The notes under the pieces: model-generated
Databases searched by the model: none
The model's input: the letters and a program-made list of their open reading frames with translations, nothing else
Told to the model about the DNA's origin: nothing
Assembly (NCBI RefSeq): GCF_003994485.1
Contig: NZ_RZNJ01000001.1
Coordinates: 65,765-129,764, forward strand
DNA: 64,000 nucleotides
Reading direction: 5' to 3'
Origin: Arsenicitalea aurantiaca
GTDB taxonomy: Bacteria > Pseudomonadota > Alphaproteobacteria > Rhizobiales > Devosiaceae
Shown here: positions 30,637 to 39,239 of the stretch, one piece after another
Position numbering within the stretch: the first letter of the stretch is position 1
Layout of the letters: each line of letters begins with the position of its first letter
Translations under genes and position numbers: made by a program

Positions 30637-31438
30637 CTGCGAGCACCGCCATGGCTTCGGCGTGCAGGGCAGGGGTCGCCGCGGCGATGCAATTGCCGCC
30701 CGCTTCGGCGGGGCCGCCCGTCCAGGTGGTGATTATGCCGCCTGCGCCCTCGATGATGGGGATGAGCGGGGCGATGTCGACGCTCTTGAGGCCCGCCTCG
30801 ACGACGAGGTCGAGATGGCCCGAGGCGAGCAGGCAATAGGCGTAGCAATCGAGCCCGTAGCGTACCTGAAGGGCGGCCCGGGAGAGCCGCTCCCAGGCCG
30901 GCGCGACGTCGGCGCGCGCAAAGAGGTCGGGCGAGGTGGCCGAGAGCTTGGCGCGGGAAAGCCGGGTCTCGCCGCTGGTGCTCAGGGCATGGATTTCTTC
31001 CCCGCGCAGATAGTGGGCGGCGCCCTCGATGCCGAGATAGGTCTCGCCAGTAAAGGGCTGGGCCATGAGCCCGGCAACCGCCCGGCCGGCGCGGGTAAGC
31101 CCGATCAGCGTGCCCCAGACCGGGACGCCGCAGATGAAGGCGCGTGTGCCGTCGATGGGGTCGATGATCCAGCCCCATTCGCCCGTGCCGTCCTTGGGGG
31201 CCCATTCCTCCCCGATGATGGCGTGATCGGGAAAGCGCGCCTCGATGAGGTCGCGGATGACGCGCTCGGCCTCCCGATCGGCATCGGTGACCGGATCGAA
31301 GCCTTCCTCCCATTTGTTGTCGACCGTGAGCGCAGTGCGGAAGCGCGGCAGGGTGTGGGTGGCGGCGGCCGCGGCGGCGGCGAGCAGGGTTTCGCGCACA
31401 TCGCTTGCACCCAGGGCGGAGAGGCTCGTGTCAGACAT
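30629..31438 (-). CDS. hisN: inositol-monophosphatase-family phosphatase, probable histidinol-phosphatase HisN
   Basis: 269 residues of the Mg2+-dependent IMPase superfamily. Metal-binding motifs are GEEW (Glu), WIIDPIDGTRAF (DPIDGT) and the late GLKSVDIAPLIPIIEGAGG (WDxAA-equivalent). The sequence around FDPVTDADREAERVIRDLI and GVPVWGTLIGL is closest in style to the actinobacterial/rhizobial HisN group that dephosphorylates L-histidinol phosphate. Related inositol or sugar phosphatases are possible. ATG 31438 gives the normal length; upstream in-frame sequence is Pro/Cys-rich and unlike the family. Confidence 0.8.
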   Translation of the reverse strand: MSDTSLSALGASDVRETLLAAAAAAATHTLPRFRTALTVDNKWEEGFDPVTDADREAERVIRDLIEARFPDHAIIGEEWAPKDGTGEWGWIIDPIDGTRAFICGVPVWGTLIGLTRAGRAVAGLMAQPFTGETYLGIEGAAHYLRGEEIHALSTSGETRLSRAKLSATSPDLFARADVAPAWERLSRAALQVRYGLDCYAYCLLASGHLDLVVEAGLKSVDIAPLIPIIEGAGGIITTWTGGPAEAGGNCIAAATPALHAEAMAVLAGR

Positions 31439-31729
31439 GGTGAGGGGCTTTCGGCAGGGGCTTGGGGCGGGCGGGACGAGCCGGCTTTGGCCGGGATGAT
31501 TCATATTTGCAACAAGCGTGTGACAATGGCGGTCGCAGCGCGCAGGCCCGCTTGTCAAGGGGCGCGAATGGGTTCATTTCAGGAAGGGCATGATGGATGG
31601 GCGGTTTCGCGTTTCCGGTTCCGGCCGGGTCACAAGCGCTGCGGCCGCCGTCGTTTCCTCCCTTGACTGGGGCCGCCACGGCGGCCCCTTTTCTGTGCGG
31701 GAGCCCCGATTTTCCGCTTTTCCCCGCGC
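31439..31729. other. intergenic region between hisN and the hutG-like gene
   Basis: About 290 bp. A short plus-strand start with a good AGGAAGGG site at 31581-31588 (ATG 31590) lies here, but its frame runs on antisense through the next gene, so no gene is called. A plus-strand terminator-like hairpin follows at 31669-31692. Confidence 0.4.
31669..31692 (+). terminator. terminator-like hairpin with no upstream plus-strand gene
   Basis: GGGGCCGC / GCGGCCCC, 8-bp perfect stem with a 4-base loop and TTTT on the plus strand. The minus strand lacks a T tract, so it does not obviously end the hutG-like gene. Confidence 0.55.
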
Positions 31730-32626
31730 CTATTCGGCGGCCTGGCTGACGCCGGCTGCGGCCATGCGCGGCAAACCGCTCGCCTCGAGCCCCATCAGCG
31801 TCAGGATCAGCCGCTCGGCAATCTGACGCATGGCCGGGAAATCGGCGGATTTTTCCAGCGTCACCTCGTTCATGTAGAGATGCCGGCTGATCTCGACCTG
31901 CAGGGCATGCACCCCATGCTGGGGGCGGCCATAGCTGCGGGTGACGAAGCCCCCCGCATAGGGCCGGTTGCGGGCGACGCGCAGGCCGGCGGCGGCGAAC
32001 ACGGCCTCGGCGATGTCGACGATGGCGGGCGCACATGTGGTGCCGTAGCGGTCCCCGAGCACGATATCGGGCGCGAGCCTTTCCCCGGTCCGCGCGAGGC
32101 GCGGCATGGAATGGCAATCGATGAGCACCGCCATGCCGAAGCCGGAGATCGCTTCGCCCAGGAGCCGCTGCAGGGTGACGTGATAGGGCTGGTAGATGCC
32201 CTCGATGCGCATGCGCGCATCGGCGAGGGTCAGGCGCTCGCGATAGATCGGCTTGTTCTCCGCGACGACGCGCGCCAGCGTGCCGAGACCGGCCGCGACC
32301 CGGGGCGAGGTGGTGTTGAAATGCTCCGAGAGCGGTTCGACGAACATGGCGGGATCGAGTTCCCAGGGCTCGCGGTTGACGTCGAGATAGGCGCGGGGGA
32401 AATGCGCGCGCAAAAGCGGCGCCCCCAGATGGGGCGCGCGTGCGAAAAGCTCGTCGACGAAGGCATCCTCGGACTGGCGGATCGAGAGATGATCGAGCCG
32501 CGTCATCGAGAGGAAGCGCTTGGGATAGTCGCGGCCCGAATGGGCGGAATTGAAGACGAGCGGGGCCAGCACCCGGCGCGGGCGCACCGTCTCGAAGGCT
32601 GGCCGATCGGCGAAGTCCGACTGCAC
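31730..32626 (-). CDS. N-formylglutamate amidohydrolase family protein (HutG-like)
   Basis: 298 residues. FGase-family marks: LVFNSAHSGRDYP near the N-terminus (metal His), RAHFPRAYLDVNREPWELDP, VLIDCHSMPR (metal-binding Cys-His context) and GVHALQVEISRHLYMNE at the C-terminal side. Members hydrolyse N-formyl-L-glutamate in histidine degradation; no other hut genes are nearby, so the substrate is not certain. GTG 32626 with a GGGGGAG site six bases upstream was chosen; the longer frame from ATG 32674 is less like the family. It is divergent from cpdR, a neighbourhood common in rhizobia. Confidence 0.85.
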   Translation of the reverse strand: MQSDFADRPAFETVRPRRVLAPLVFNSAHSGRDYPKRFLSMTRLDHLSIRQSEDAFVDELFARAPHLGAPLLRAHFPRAYLDVNREPWELDPAMFVEPLSEHFNTTSPRVAAGLGTLARVVAENKPIYRERLTLADARMRIEGIYQPYHVTLQRLLGEAISGFGMAVLIDCHSMPRLARTGERLAPDIVLGDRYGTTCAPAIVDIAEAVFAAAGLRVARNRPYAGGFVTRSYGRPQHGVHALQVEISRHLYMNEVTLEKSADFPAMRQIAERLILTLMGLEASGLPRMAAAGVSQAAE

Positions 32627-32852
32627 TGGCGCTCCCCCGCTGAGGCCGCCACGCGCGGCTGTCCATCTCCCCATGGGCCCCGGATCACACTCGAGGGGAT
32701 CGCGAAGCACCCCTTCAGTTTGCCTTTGCGGCCTCGGAATGTCCAGAACGCGCTTTTTGTCGCGACCGGCGCATCGCACATGGTTTGCGCGCGGTAAAAC
32801 TTGCATTAAACAAAACGCGTCACTGTGCTCGGAACAATCCCAAGAGGGTACG

Positions 32853-33212
32853 ATGAAGCGGATCTTGCTGGCCGAAGACGACAACGACATGCGCCAGTTC
32901 CTGGCCCGGGCACTCAAGAATGCCGGCTATGAGGTGGTGTCGTTCGACAACGGGCTCTCGGCCTATGAGCGGCTGCGCGAGGAGCCCTTCGCGCTCCTGC
33001 TCTCGGATATCGTGATGCCCGAGATGGACGGGATCGAGCTTGCGCGGCGCGCGACCGAACTCGATCCGGACCTCCGGGTGATGTTCATCACCGGGTTCGC
33101 GGCCGTCGCGCTCAACCCCGACAGCGACACCCCCAAGGACGCCGCAGTGCTCTCCAAGCCCTTCCATCTGCGCGATCTTGTCAACGAGGTGGAGCGGCTC
33201 CTAGCCGCGTGA
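32853..33212 (+). CDS. cpdR: CpdR-type single-domain response regulator
   Basis: 119 residues, receiver domain only. Acidic pocket LLAEDDND, phospho-acceptor Asp in LLLSDIVMPEMDG, Thr in FITGFAA and Lys in LSKPFHLRDLV. In Caulobacter and Sinorhizobium, unphosphorylated CpdR localises ClpXP to the pole to degrade cell-cycle regulators such as CtrA. The family is close to invariant and this sequence matches it well. ATG 32853 is preceded by AGAGGG. Two tRNA-Val genes follow on the same strand. Confidence 0.92.
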   Translation: MKRILLAEDDNDMRQFLARALKNAGYEVVSFDNGLSAYERLREEPFALLLSDIVMPEMDGIELARRATELDPDLRVMFITGFAAVALNPDSDTPKDAAVLSKPFHLRDLVNEVERLLAA

Positions 33213-33243
33213 ACCCAAGAGGGCAAAAAGGGTCTCGGACCTC

Positions 33244-33273
33244 TTGACCGGGGCCTTGGTTTCATGATCTATC
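33244..33273 (+). promoter_or_regulatory. possible promoter for the tRNA-Val pair
   Basis: TTGACC at 33244-33249 followed, after about 17 bp, by a weak -10-like ATCTAT region. It is placed 40-60 bp before the first tRNA; the -10 match is poor. Confidence 0.35.
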
Positions 33274-33311
33274 GCGCGGGTCGGAGCGGCCCTGTCGCAC
33301 CGCCGAGAGAT

Positions 33312-33386
33312 GGGCGTATAGCTCAGCGGGAGAGCACTACGTTGACATCGTAGGGGTCACTGGTTCAATCCCAGTTACGCCCACCA
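33312..33386 (+). tRNA. tRNA-Val (anticodon GAC)
   Basis: Full cloverleaf: acceptor GGGCGTA / TACGCCC, D arm GCTC-GAGC, anticodon stem CTACG / CGTAG with loop TTGACAT (GAC), T arm ACTGG-TTCAATC-CCAGT, encoded CCA end. Reads GUC and GUU codons. Confidence 0.97.
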
Positions 33387-33431
33387 TCTCACCTCCGGGG
33401 TCCGCCCCGAACCACCGGTTCGTCCGGTCCC

Positions 33432-33506
33432 GGGTGTGTAGCTCAGCGGGAGAGCATTGCCTTCACACGGCAAGGGTCACAGGTTCAATCCCTGTCACAC
33501 CCACCA
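33432..33506 (+). tRNA. tRNA-Val (anticodon CAC)
   Basis: Full cloverleaf: acceptor GGGTGTG / CACACCC, D arm GCTC-GAGC, anticodon stem TTGCC / GGCAA with loop TTCACAC (CAC), T arm ACAGG-TTCAATC-CCTGT, encoded CCA. Reads GUG. It lies 45 bp after the first tRNA-Val, probably on the same transcript. Confidence 0.97.
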
Positions 33507-33608
33507 TTTTTCTTGCCATTGCACTGCGTGAGCCGCGCCCGCCGCCGGGGCGGTGATTGCCGCGCGCCTTGCGCCAATGGATCTCCGCGCTTCTCCTTAC
33601 GGTTGCCA

Positions 33609-33644
33609 CAAAAGAAAACCTCCGGCGCCATGGACGCCGGAGGT
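33609..33644 (-). terminator. Rho-independent terminator of the sugar ABC operon
   Basis: On the minus strand ACCTCCGGCG / CGCCGGAGGT, 10-bp perfect stem with a 7-base loop, followed by TTTTCTTTTG. It lies 27 bp after the ATPase gene stop. Confidence 0.88.
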
Positions 33645-33670
33645 CATCAGCTGCGTTCGAGGAGACACCG

Positions 33671-34741
33671 CTAGGCGGTGAGGCGCTGGCCGGTTTCGGT
33701 GTCGAAGAGGTGGGCGGCGCCGGGGGCGAGGGTCAGGGAGATGGTGTCGCCGATGGCAAGCGGCAGGCGCTGGCGGAAAAGGGCGACGATCGGAGTTTCC
33801 CCGAAATGGGCGATGACATAGGTCTCCGAGCCCGTCTGCTCGATCAGCTTGATGCGCGCGGGCACGCCCTGCCCGTCGGGGGCGGGCACGAGGTGCTCGG
33901 GACGGATGCCGAGGGTCACGGGCCGGTCGGTGCGGATGCTCGTTTCGAGCGGCCAGGCGATGTCTCCGGCGCCCACGAAGCGCGAGCCATTTTCATCGGC
34001 GACGAGCCGGCCGGGAAGCTGGTTCATGGCCGGGGAGCCGATGAAGCCGGCAACGAAGAGATTGCTCGGGGTATCGTAGAGGGCGAGTGGGGCCCCCATC
34101 TGCTCGACCACGCCATCACGCATGACGACGATGAAATCGGCCATGGTCATGGCTTCGATCTGGTCGTGGGTGACGTAGATCATGGTGGTCTTGAGCCGGG
34201 CGTGGAGCTCCTTGAGCTCGGCGCGCATCTGCACGCGCAGCTTGGCGTCGAGATTGGAGAGCGGCTCGTCGAAGAGGAAGACCTGCGGGTTGCGCACGAT
34301 GGCGCGGCCCATGGCGACACGCTGGCGCTGGCCGCCCGAAAGCTGCTTGGGATAGCGCCCCAGATAGTCCGAAAGCCCCAGGATGCGCGCTGCGTCTTCG
34401 ACGCGCTGGGCGATCTCGGGCTTCGGGCGCCCGGCGAGCCGCAGCGAGAAGCCCATGTTCTCGGCGATCGTCATGTGCGGGTAGAGCGCGTAGTTCTGGA
34501 ACACCATGGCGATGTCGCGGTTCTTGGGCTCGACCTCGTTGATCACCTTGCCGCCAATGCTGATCGTGCCGCCCGAAATGTCCTCGAGCCCTGCGATCAT
34601 GCGCAGGAGGGTGGACTTGCCGCAGCCCGAAGGGCCGACGAGGACGACGAACGCGCCGTCGGGCACCCCGATCGAGACGTCGCGGATGACCTCCACGTCT
34701 CCATACGCCTTCTTGACGTTTGCGATGTCGAGCGATGCCAT
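33671..34741 (-). CDS. ugpC: sugar ABC transporter ATP-binding protein (UgpC/MalK type)
   Basis: 356 residues. Walker [17 protein letters not shown]-loop [15 protein letters not shown] signature [19 protein letters not shown], Walker [17 protein letters not shown] and switch His in [11 protein letters not shown]. The C-terminal TOBE/MalK regulatory domain (about 240-356) contains [11 protein letters not shown]. It powers the permeases encoded upstream. Last gene of the operon, 3 bp after the epimerase-like gene and followed by a terminator. Confidence 0.93.
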   Translation of the reverse strand: MASLDIANVKKAYGDVEVIRDVSIGVPDGAFVVLVGPSGCGKSTLLRMIAGLEDISGGTISIGGKVINEVEPKNRDIAMVFQNYALYPHMTIAENMGFSLRLAGRPKPEIAQRVEDAARILGLSDYLGRYPKQLSGGQRQRVAMGRAIVRNPQVFLFDEPLSNLDAKLRVQMRAELKELHARLKTTMIYVTHDQIEAMTMADFIVVMRDGVVEQMGAPLALYDTPSNLFVAGFIGSPAMNQLPGRLVADENGSRFVGAGDIAWPLETSIRTDRPVTLGIRPEHLVPAPDGQGVPARIKLIEQTGSETYVIAHFGETPIVALFRQRLPLAIGDTISLTLAPGAAHLFDTETGQRLTA

Positions 34742-34744
34742 GGA

Positions 34745-35974
34745 TTACTCCGGTTTGAACGCGTCGTCCCGGCGCCCGATCATGTCGATGGCGGCCAGGA
34801 GGCTGAGCCCGGTGTGGTAGCCGGGGTCGAGGTCGGGGGTGGCGGGCACGTAGTCGATCGGTCCATCCTCGGTGAGGCACTGGTAGGCGATCGCGGCCTC
34901 GGGGCGCCAGTATTTCTCAAAGAAGATGGCGTCGGCCTGCTTCCAGATCTCGAGGACACGGGCGCCATGGGTGCGCTCGAAGGTGAGAGCGGCGCTGCGA
35001 ATGGTTTCGGGCAGGCTCCACCAGGGGCAGTAGGGGCTCATCGGCTGGCCGGTCGAGGCGGAGACGACGAGCCGGATGGCGGGGCCCTTGAGGCCGAGCT
35101 CGACCGAGGAGACGAGGATGCGCTCGAGGACGCGGACGAGCTCCGGATCGGGATCGGCGGGCAGGTAGTCGAAGGCGAAGCCGACGAACTCGATGGCGTG
35201 CCCGACATTGCAGGCGTCGAGCCCTGGGGCGTTGCGCAGCAGCCCGGTGGCCGGATCGAAATGCCGATCGATGATGTGGGCGATGAAGCGGTCCGCAAAG
35301 CCCGAGGCGACATCCGAGAGCCCGGCGCGCACGAGCATGCCGGCGGCCCCCAGCATGATCATGCGCGGGCCGAAATCGTCGATCTCGGCGGCGATTGCCG
35401 CATGGCTGAGCGCGATCTTCTCATCCATCTGGAAGCGGCCGTCCTCGATCGCCTCGATGACGGCGCGCAGGGCGGCAAGGTGCCGGGGCAGTTCGGCCCG
35501 GTCATGCACCGAGGCATGGGCGACGAGACCCTTGGCGACGAAGGTATCGCTATAGGTATAGATGTCGACCGGGCGCATCTGCGCGACGGGCGTGCCGTCG
35601 GGCAGGAAGCGGATCGGCTGCATCTGCCGGTCATAGGCGAAATAGGCGTGCCCGTCGCCGGCACGCAGGTCTTCAAGGGCGCTGGCGAGGGGATGTGCTG
35701 CCGCCTCGAGCCGCCCGGCAAGATCGGGATCGAGGGTGCGGAGCGCCTCGGCATGGAGGACGACGGCTTCGAGCCCGCGCCCCTCTATCCACCCATAGAT
35801 GTGGTCGGGGCCGCGCCAGCCATCCTCGGGCCCGTAGTCGACGAGCGTCAGCGGGTTCTGCTTGGTGTTGAGATAGACCCCGTGGAGGCGCGGCCGGGCC
35901 AGCATCCAGTTCAGCGTCGCGATATTGGAGGCGATGTAGCGGGCGCGGGCCGGCTCGAAGAACGCGTTACTCAT
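34745..35974 (-). CDS. AGE-type (N-acylglucosamine 2-epimerase-like) alpha/alpha-barrel protein
   Basis: 409 residues, all-helical, with features of the (alpha/alpha)6-barrel epimerase family: VGHAIEFVGFAFDY resembles the conserved PGHxIE motif and a late EKYWRPEAAIAY plus DLDPGYHTGLSLLAAIDM gives further active-site His and Arg candidates. The family interconverts N-acetylglucosamine and N-acetylmannosamine, or mannose and fructose or glucose. It lies inside a sugar ABC operon, its ATG overlapping the permease stop by 4 bp, which supports a role on the imported sugar. Similarity is judged by motifs only, so the exact subfamily is open. Confidence 0.55.
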   Translation of the reverse strand: MSNAFFEPARARYIASNIATLNWMLARPRLHGVYLNTKQNPLTLVDYGPEDGWRGPDHIYGWIEGRGLEAVVLHAEALRTLDPDLAGRLEAAAHPLASALEDLRAGDGHAYFAYDRQMQPIRFLPDGTPVAQMRPVDIYTYSDTFVAKGLVAHASVHDRAELPRHLAALRAVIEAIEDGRFQMDEKIALSHAAIAAEIDDFGPRMIMLGAAGMLVRAGLSDVASGFADRFIAHIIDRHFDPATGLLRNAPGLDACNVGHAIEFVGFAFDYLPADPDPELVRVLERILVSSVELGLKGPAIRLVVSASTGQPMSPYCPWWSLPETIRSAALTFERTHGARVLEIWKQADAIFFEKYWRPEAAIAYQCLTEDGPIDYVPATPDLDPGYHTGLSLLAAIDMIGRRDDAFKPE

Positions 35975-36864
35975 TCCTTGAGCCCCGTGCTGGCGACGCC
36001 TTCGACGAAGTTGCGGCGCAGGAGAACGAAGAGCGTCACCGAGGGGACGAGGACGATGGCGGAGGCGGCGCTGAGCCGGCCGAGATCGACGGTGAAGCCG
36101 GTCTGGAAGAGCGCAAGGCCGGTCTCGATGACGTAGCGATCGGTGGTGCTGGTGACGATCAGCGGCCAGGCGAAGGCCGTCCAGGCCTGGAAGAAGGCGA
36201 GCACGAAGAGCGCGCCGAGCGCCCCGCGCAGGAGCGGCAGCACGACCCGCCAGAAGATCCAGAGCTCGCCCGCCCCGTCGATGCGCGCGGCCTCGAGCAG
36301 TTCGTCGGGGATGGTGTGGATGACGTTCTGGCGCACGAGGAAGATGCCGAAGCTCATGACGAGGTAGCCGAGCAGCAGCCCCGGCAGCGAATTCAGCAGC
36401 CCCAACTGCTGGGCCTGGAAATAGAGCGGGATCATGTAGACCTCGAAGGGCACGATGGCCGTGGCGAGGATGATCGCAAAGAGCACCGTCATGGTGCGCG
36501 AGGGGAATTTGGCGAGGAGATAGCCCGCGATCGCCGAGGTCAGCGAGATCGAGAGCGCCGAAAGCGAGGCGAAGGCGAAGCTGTTGAAGATCCAGGTCGA
36601 GAGCGGGGTCTCGGCCAGGACGGTGGTGATGTTCTGCAGCGTCGGATTGGTCGGGATGATGGTGGGCGGCCAGGCCAGCAGTTCCTGGGGCGTCTTGAAG
36701 GCGTTTGCGACGAGCAGGATCAGCGGCAGGATCATCAGGAGGCCGAAGACGACCAGGAAGAGATCGATGCCGAAATTGACGAGCCGCCGCTTGCGCCGGC
36801 CACCGGGCGTGGTGGCGGAAGCGGCGCCGGGTGCGGCGGCGGAGGGTGCGGCGAGTTCGGTCAT
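35971..36864 (-). CDS. sugar ABC transporter permease, MalG/UgpE type
   Basis: 297 residues with six membrane segments after a Pro/Ala-rich N-terminus. The permease coupling motif reads EAARIDGAGELWIFWRVVLPLLRGALGAL. DLFLVVFGLLMILPLILLVANAFKTPQEL at the N-terminal side and the SFGIFLVRQ segment before the loop are typical of the carbohydrate uptake transporter-1 family. It overlaps the upstream permease by 1 bp and the epimerase gene by 4 bp. Confidence 0.92.
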   Translation of the reverse strand: MTELAAPSAAAPGAASATTPGGRRKRRLVNFGIDLFLVVFGLLMILPLILLVANAFKTPQELLAWPPTIIPTNPTLQNITTVLAETPLSTWIFNSFAFASLSALSISLTSAIAGYLLAKFPSRTMTVLFAIILATAIVPFEVYMIPLYFQAQQLGLLNSLPGLLLGYLVMSFGIFLVRQNVIHTIPDELLEAARIDGAGELWIFWRVVLPLLRGALGALFVLAFFQAWTAFAWPLIVTSTTDRYVIETGLALFQTGFTVDLGRLSAASAIVLVPSVTLFVLLRRNFVEGVASTGLKE

Positions 36865-37751
36865 CAGCGGGTTCCCTTCTCGCGCAGGAGAGAAAACTGA
36901 ATGGCGGTGAGGATGAGCACGATGACGAGCAGCACCACTGCTTCGGAGGCGGCATAGCCGACGCGGTAATTGCGGAAGGTGTTTTCGAGCATGTCGAGCA
37001 CGAGCACCCGCACCTGCCGGCCCGGCGCGCCCTGCGCATCGGAGGCGAGCACGTAGACCTGGGCATAGACGTTGAAGGCCGAAACGAGGGTTGCGACCGA
37101 AACGTAGAGCGTGATGGGCTTTAGGAGCGGCACCGCGACGAACCAGAATTGCTGGATGCCCGAGGCGCCATCGAGCTTGGACGCCTCGAACAGCGATTTG
37201 GGCAGGTTCTTGAAGCCCACGAGATAGATCAGCACCGCAAAGCCGAGCGCCTGCCAGGAGCACAGCACGATGATCGAGACGATCGAGAGCACGGGATCAA
37301 AGAGCCAGGCCTGGGGCGGAATGCCGAAGACCGAGAGCACCGCGTTGAGCGGGCCGAGGCGCGCATCGAAAATCCACTTCCACGCCATGGCGGCGGGCAC
37401 GAGCGAAACCACGTGCGGGATGAAGATGGTGGTTTCGTAGAACGACGCAAAGCGCGAGCGCGTGCGGTGGTGGATCAGCGCTGCCAGAACGAGCGCCAGC
37501 GGCAGCGTGATGATGAGAACGCCGAAGGCGATGATGGAGGTGTTGAAGAGCGCAGTACGGAAGAGGCTGTCTCCGAACAGCTCCTGGAAATTGGCGAGCC
37601 CGATGAAGGGCTTCTCGCGCGAGAGGATATCCCATTTGTGGAGGCTGAGCCGCAGGATCTCCCCGATGGGATAGACCCGCACATAGGCGAAGATGGCGAG
37701 CACCGGCAGAATGGCGACCAGTGAGAAGATCCACCGTCTGCGCTTGAGCAT
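36864..37751 (-). CDS. sugar ABC transporter permease, MalF/UgpA type
   Basis: 295 residues with six membrane segments. Coupling loop EASKLDGASGIQQFWFVAVPLLKPITLYV; N-terminal LVAILPVLAIFAYVRVYPIGEILRLSLHKWD is typical of carbohydrate uptake permeases. It follows the binding-protein gene by 66 bp that contain a long hairpin, a usual arrangement when the binding protein must be made in excess. Confidence 0.92.
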   Translation of the reverse strand: MLKRRRWIFSLVAILPVLAIFAYVRVYPIGEILRLSLHKWDILSREKPFIGLANFQELFGDSLFRTALFNTSIIAFGVLIITLPLALVLAALIHHRTRSRFASFYETTIFIPHVVSLVPAAMAWKWIFDARLGPLNAVLSVFGIPPQAWLFDPVLSIVSIIVLCSWQALGFAVLIYLVGFKNLPKSLFEASKLDGASGIQQFWFVAVPLLKPITLYVSVATLVSAFNVYAQVYVLASDAQGAPGRQVRVLVLDMLENTFRNYRVGYAASEAVVLLVIVLILTAIQFSLLREKGTR

Positions 37752-37771
37752 GCCCCGTCTCCTCTCAAGAT

Positions 37772-37801
37772 GTCCCCGGGGGCCGAGGGGCCTCCGGGGA
37801 C
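37772..37801 (-). terminator. intercistronic hairpin between binding protein and permease genes
   Basis: GTCCCCGG and GGCC arms pair across a 4-base loop with one mismatch (12 paired bases), with no T tract. Such hairpins protect the upstream mRNA and lower downstream expression; full termination is unlikely. Confidence 0.6.
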
Positions 37802-37817
37802 GAAGCGTCTCTATGAA

Positions 37818-39113
37818 TTATTCGGCCAGAAGGCCTTCGCGCGCCAGGATGGCGTTCACGTCATTGTCGATGGTCTCGAGCACCGCCATGATGGCCGCGT
37901 CGTCCTCGGCAATGGAGGGGTTGGCGAAGGCCTGCTCCAGCGAGGCTGCGGCGCGGGTCAGCACCTCGTCGATCGGGCCGATCGCAGGCATGCTGAAGAA
38001 CTCGTAGGTGTCGGGGTAGGCGACGAACGCCTCGAAGCCCGGCTTTTCCGCGATGACCTCGGAGAAATCGAGATTGGAGCGGTTGGGCAGCCAGCCGACA
38101 TTGTCGAGCAGCCAGACGAGGTTTTCCGGCTCCTGGGTCGCCATGACGTACTGCCATGCGGCATCGGCCTGCTCGCCTTCACCCACGACATAGAGCTGGA
38201 CCGGATTGACGATCGAGCCGCGCGGCAGCGTGCTCGTGGCGTAGGGCAGGTCGGGCGCCTTGGCCGCAATGTCGCCGATCACCCAGGATTCACGGATGAA
38301 CATGGCGGTCTGCTCGCGCTCGAACGCCTCGGCATCGGCCGGCATCTGCACGGTCACGGTGTTGGTGACGAAGAGGTTGTGCAGATACTGCTTGAGGGTT
38401 GCAAGCCCGGCATCGGAGGCGAAATTGGCGCGCCACTTGCCGTTGCCGTCGGATTCGAGAATTTCGCCGCCATGCTGGAACATGTTGATGCCGAACTTCT
38501 CGGTGATGCCCGAGCCGCCGCCCGAAAGCCGCATGCTCCAGCCCGAGACGGTCGGGTTGCCGCTGCCGTCGCGCTGGGTGAGCGCCTCAGCGACCGTGTC
38601 GAACTCTTCCATGGTGGTGGGGGGCTCGAGGCCGGCCGCCTCGAACATCTCGGTATTGTAGTAGAGCGCGCTCTGGCCGCGGAACAGCGGCATGCCGTAG
38701 ACGGTGCCGTCATAGCTGGCGGAATTGACGAAGAACTCGCCGAAATTGGCGGGATCGGCAACGAAGCCCTGCACGTCCTCGGGGGGCGTGGCGAGCAGGC
38801 CGTTCTCCAGATAGCGCGCGGCGATCGAGGTGGCGAGCTCAAGCACTTCGGCGGACTGGCCCGAAGTGATGCCGAGGGCGACGCGGCGCTCATGCTCGCG
38901 CAGCGCGATGGCGTTCACCTCGACGCGCAGATCGGGGAACTCCTCGCGCATGGATTCGGCGACGTGCTGGTAGAAGGGCACGAGTTCGGGATAGCCGCTC
39001 CACACGGTGATGGTCTGGGCCGAGGCCGAGGCCATGCCGGCGACGAGGCCGAAGGAAAGTGCGGTGCCCGCAAGCGCGGTGCGGAAGGCCGTCAGTGTCG
39101 TAGATCTGGTCAT
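37818..39113 (-). CDS. extracellular sugar-binding protein of an ABC transporter
   Basis: 431 residues. A signal peptide (FRTALAGTALSFGLVAGMASASA) precedes a type 1 carbohydrate-binding fold beginning QTITVWSGYPELVPFYQHVAESM. Later marks are YGMPLFRGQSALYYNTEMFEAAGLEPPTTMEEF and GGGSGITEKFGINMFQHGGEIL. It captures the sugar in the periplasm for the two permeases downstream. The linked nagA/nagB-type operon suggests an N-acetylated amino sugar or oligosaccharide, which is inference. ATG 39113 has a GAGG site. A LacI-type operator lies in its promoter. Confidence 0.92.
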   Translation of the reverse strand: MTRSTTLTAFRTALAGTALSFGLVAGMASASAQTITVWSGYPELVPFYQHVAESMREEFPDLRVEVNAIALREHERRVALGITSGQSAEVLELATSIAARYLENGLLATPPEDVQGFVADPANFGEFFVNSASYDGTVYGMPLFRGQSALYYNTEMFEAAGLEPPTTMEEFDTVAEALTQRDGSGNPTVSGWSMRLSGGGSGITEKFGINMFQHGGEILESDGNGKWRANFASDAGLATLKQYLHNLFVTNTVTVQMPADAEAFEREQTAMFIRESWVIGDIAAKAPDLPYATSTLPRGSIVNPVQLYVVGEGEQADAAWQYVMATQEPENLVWLLDNVGWLPNRSNLDFSEVIAEKPGFEAFVAYPDTYEFFSMPAIGPIDEVLTRAAASLEQAFANPSIAEDDAAIMAVLETIDNDVNAILAREGLLAE

Positions 39114-39158
39114 TTTGTGTCCTCGCTCCTGATGGTCGTCAGTAGTCCCTGCAAGGGA

Positions 39159-39187
39159 AGCTTCTCGTGCAACCGGTTGCATGTCAA
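39159..39187 (-). promoter_or_regulatory. promoter with LacI-type operator, sugar ABC operon
   Basis: On the minus strand TTGACA (39182-39187), 17-bp spacer, GAAGCT (39159-39164). The spacer holds the perfect palindrome TGCAACCGGTTGCA (39168-39181), a typical LacI-family operator with the central CG step. The same 14 bases recur at the nagB-like promoter. Confidence 0.8.
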
Positions 39188-39239
39188 GCGGCGCTCGATG
39201 GCCCTCATGCAGAATCTAGCGCTATCGCTGTGCATTTCT

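Noticed and set aside
33557..36136. Plus-strand open frame of over 850 codons over the sugar ABC operon
   Set aside because: Antisense to a clear ATPase and epimerase-like gene with ribosome-binding sites and coupling; the product has no domain.
34745..37066. Single long minus-strand frame joining a permease-antisense-like stretch to the epimerase-like gene
   Set aside because: The upstream part is an out-of-frame reading of two ABC permeases; the true start is ATG 35974 overlapping the permease stop.
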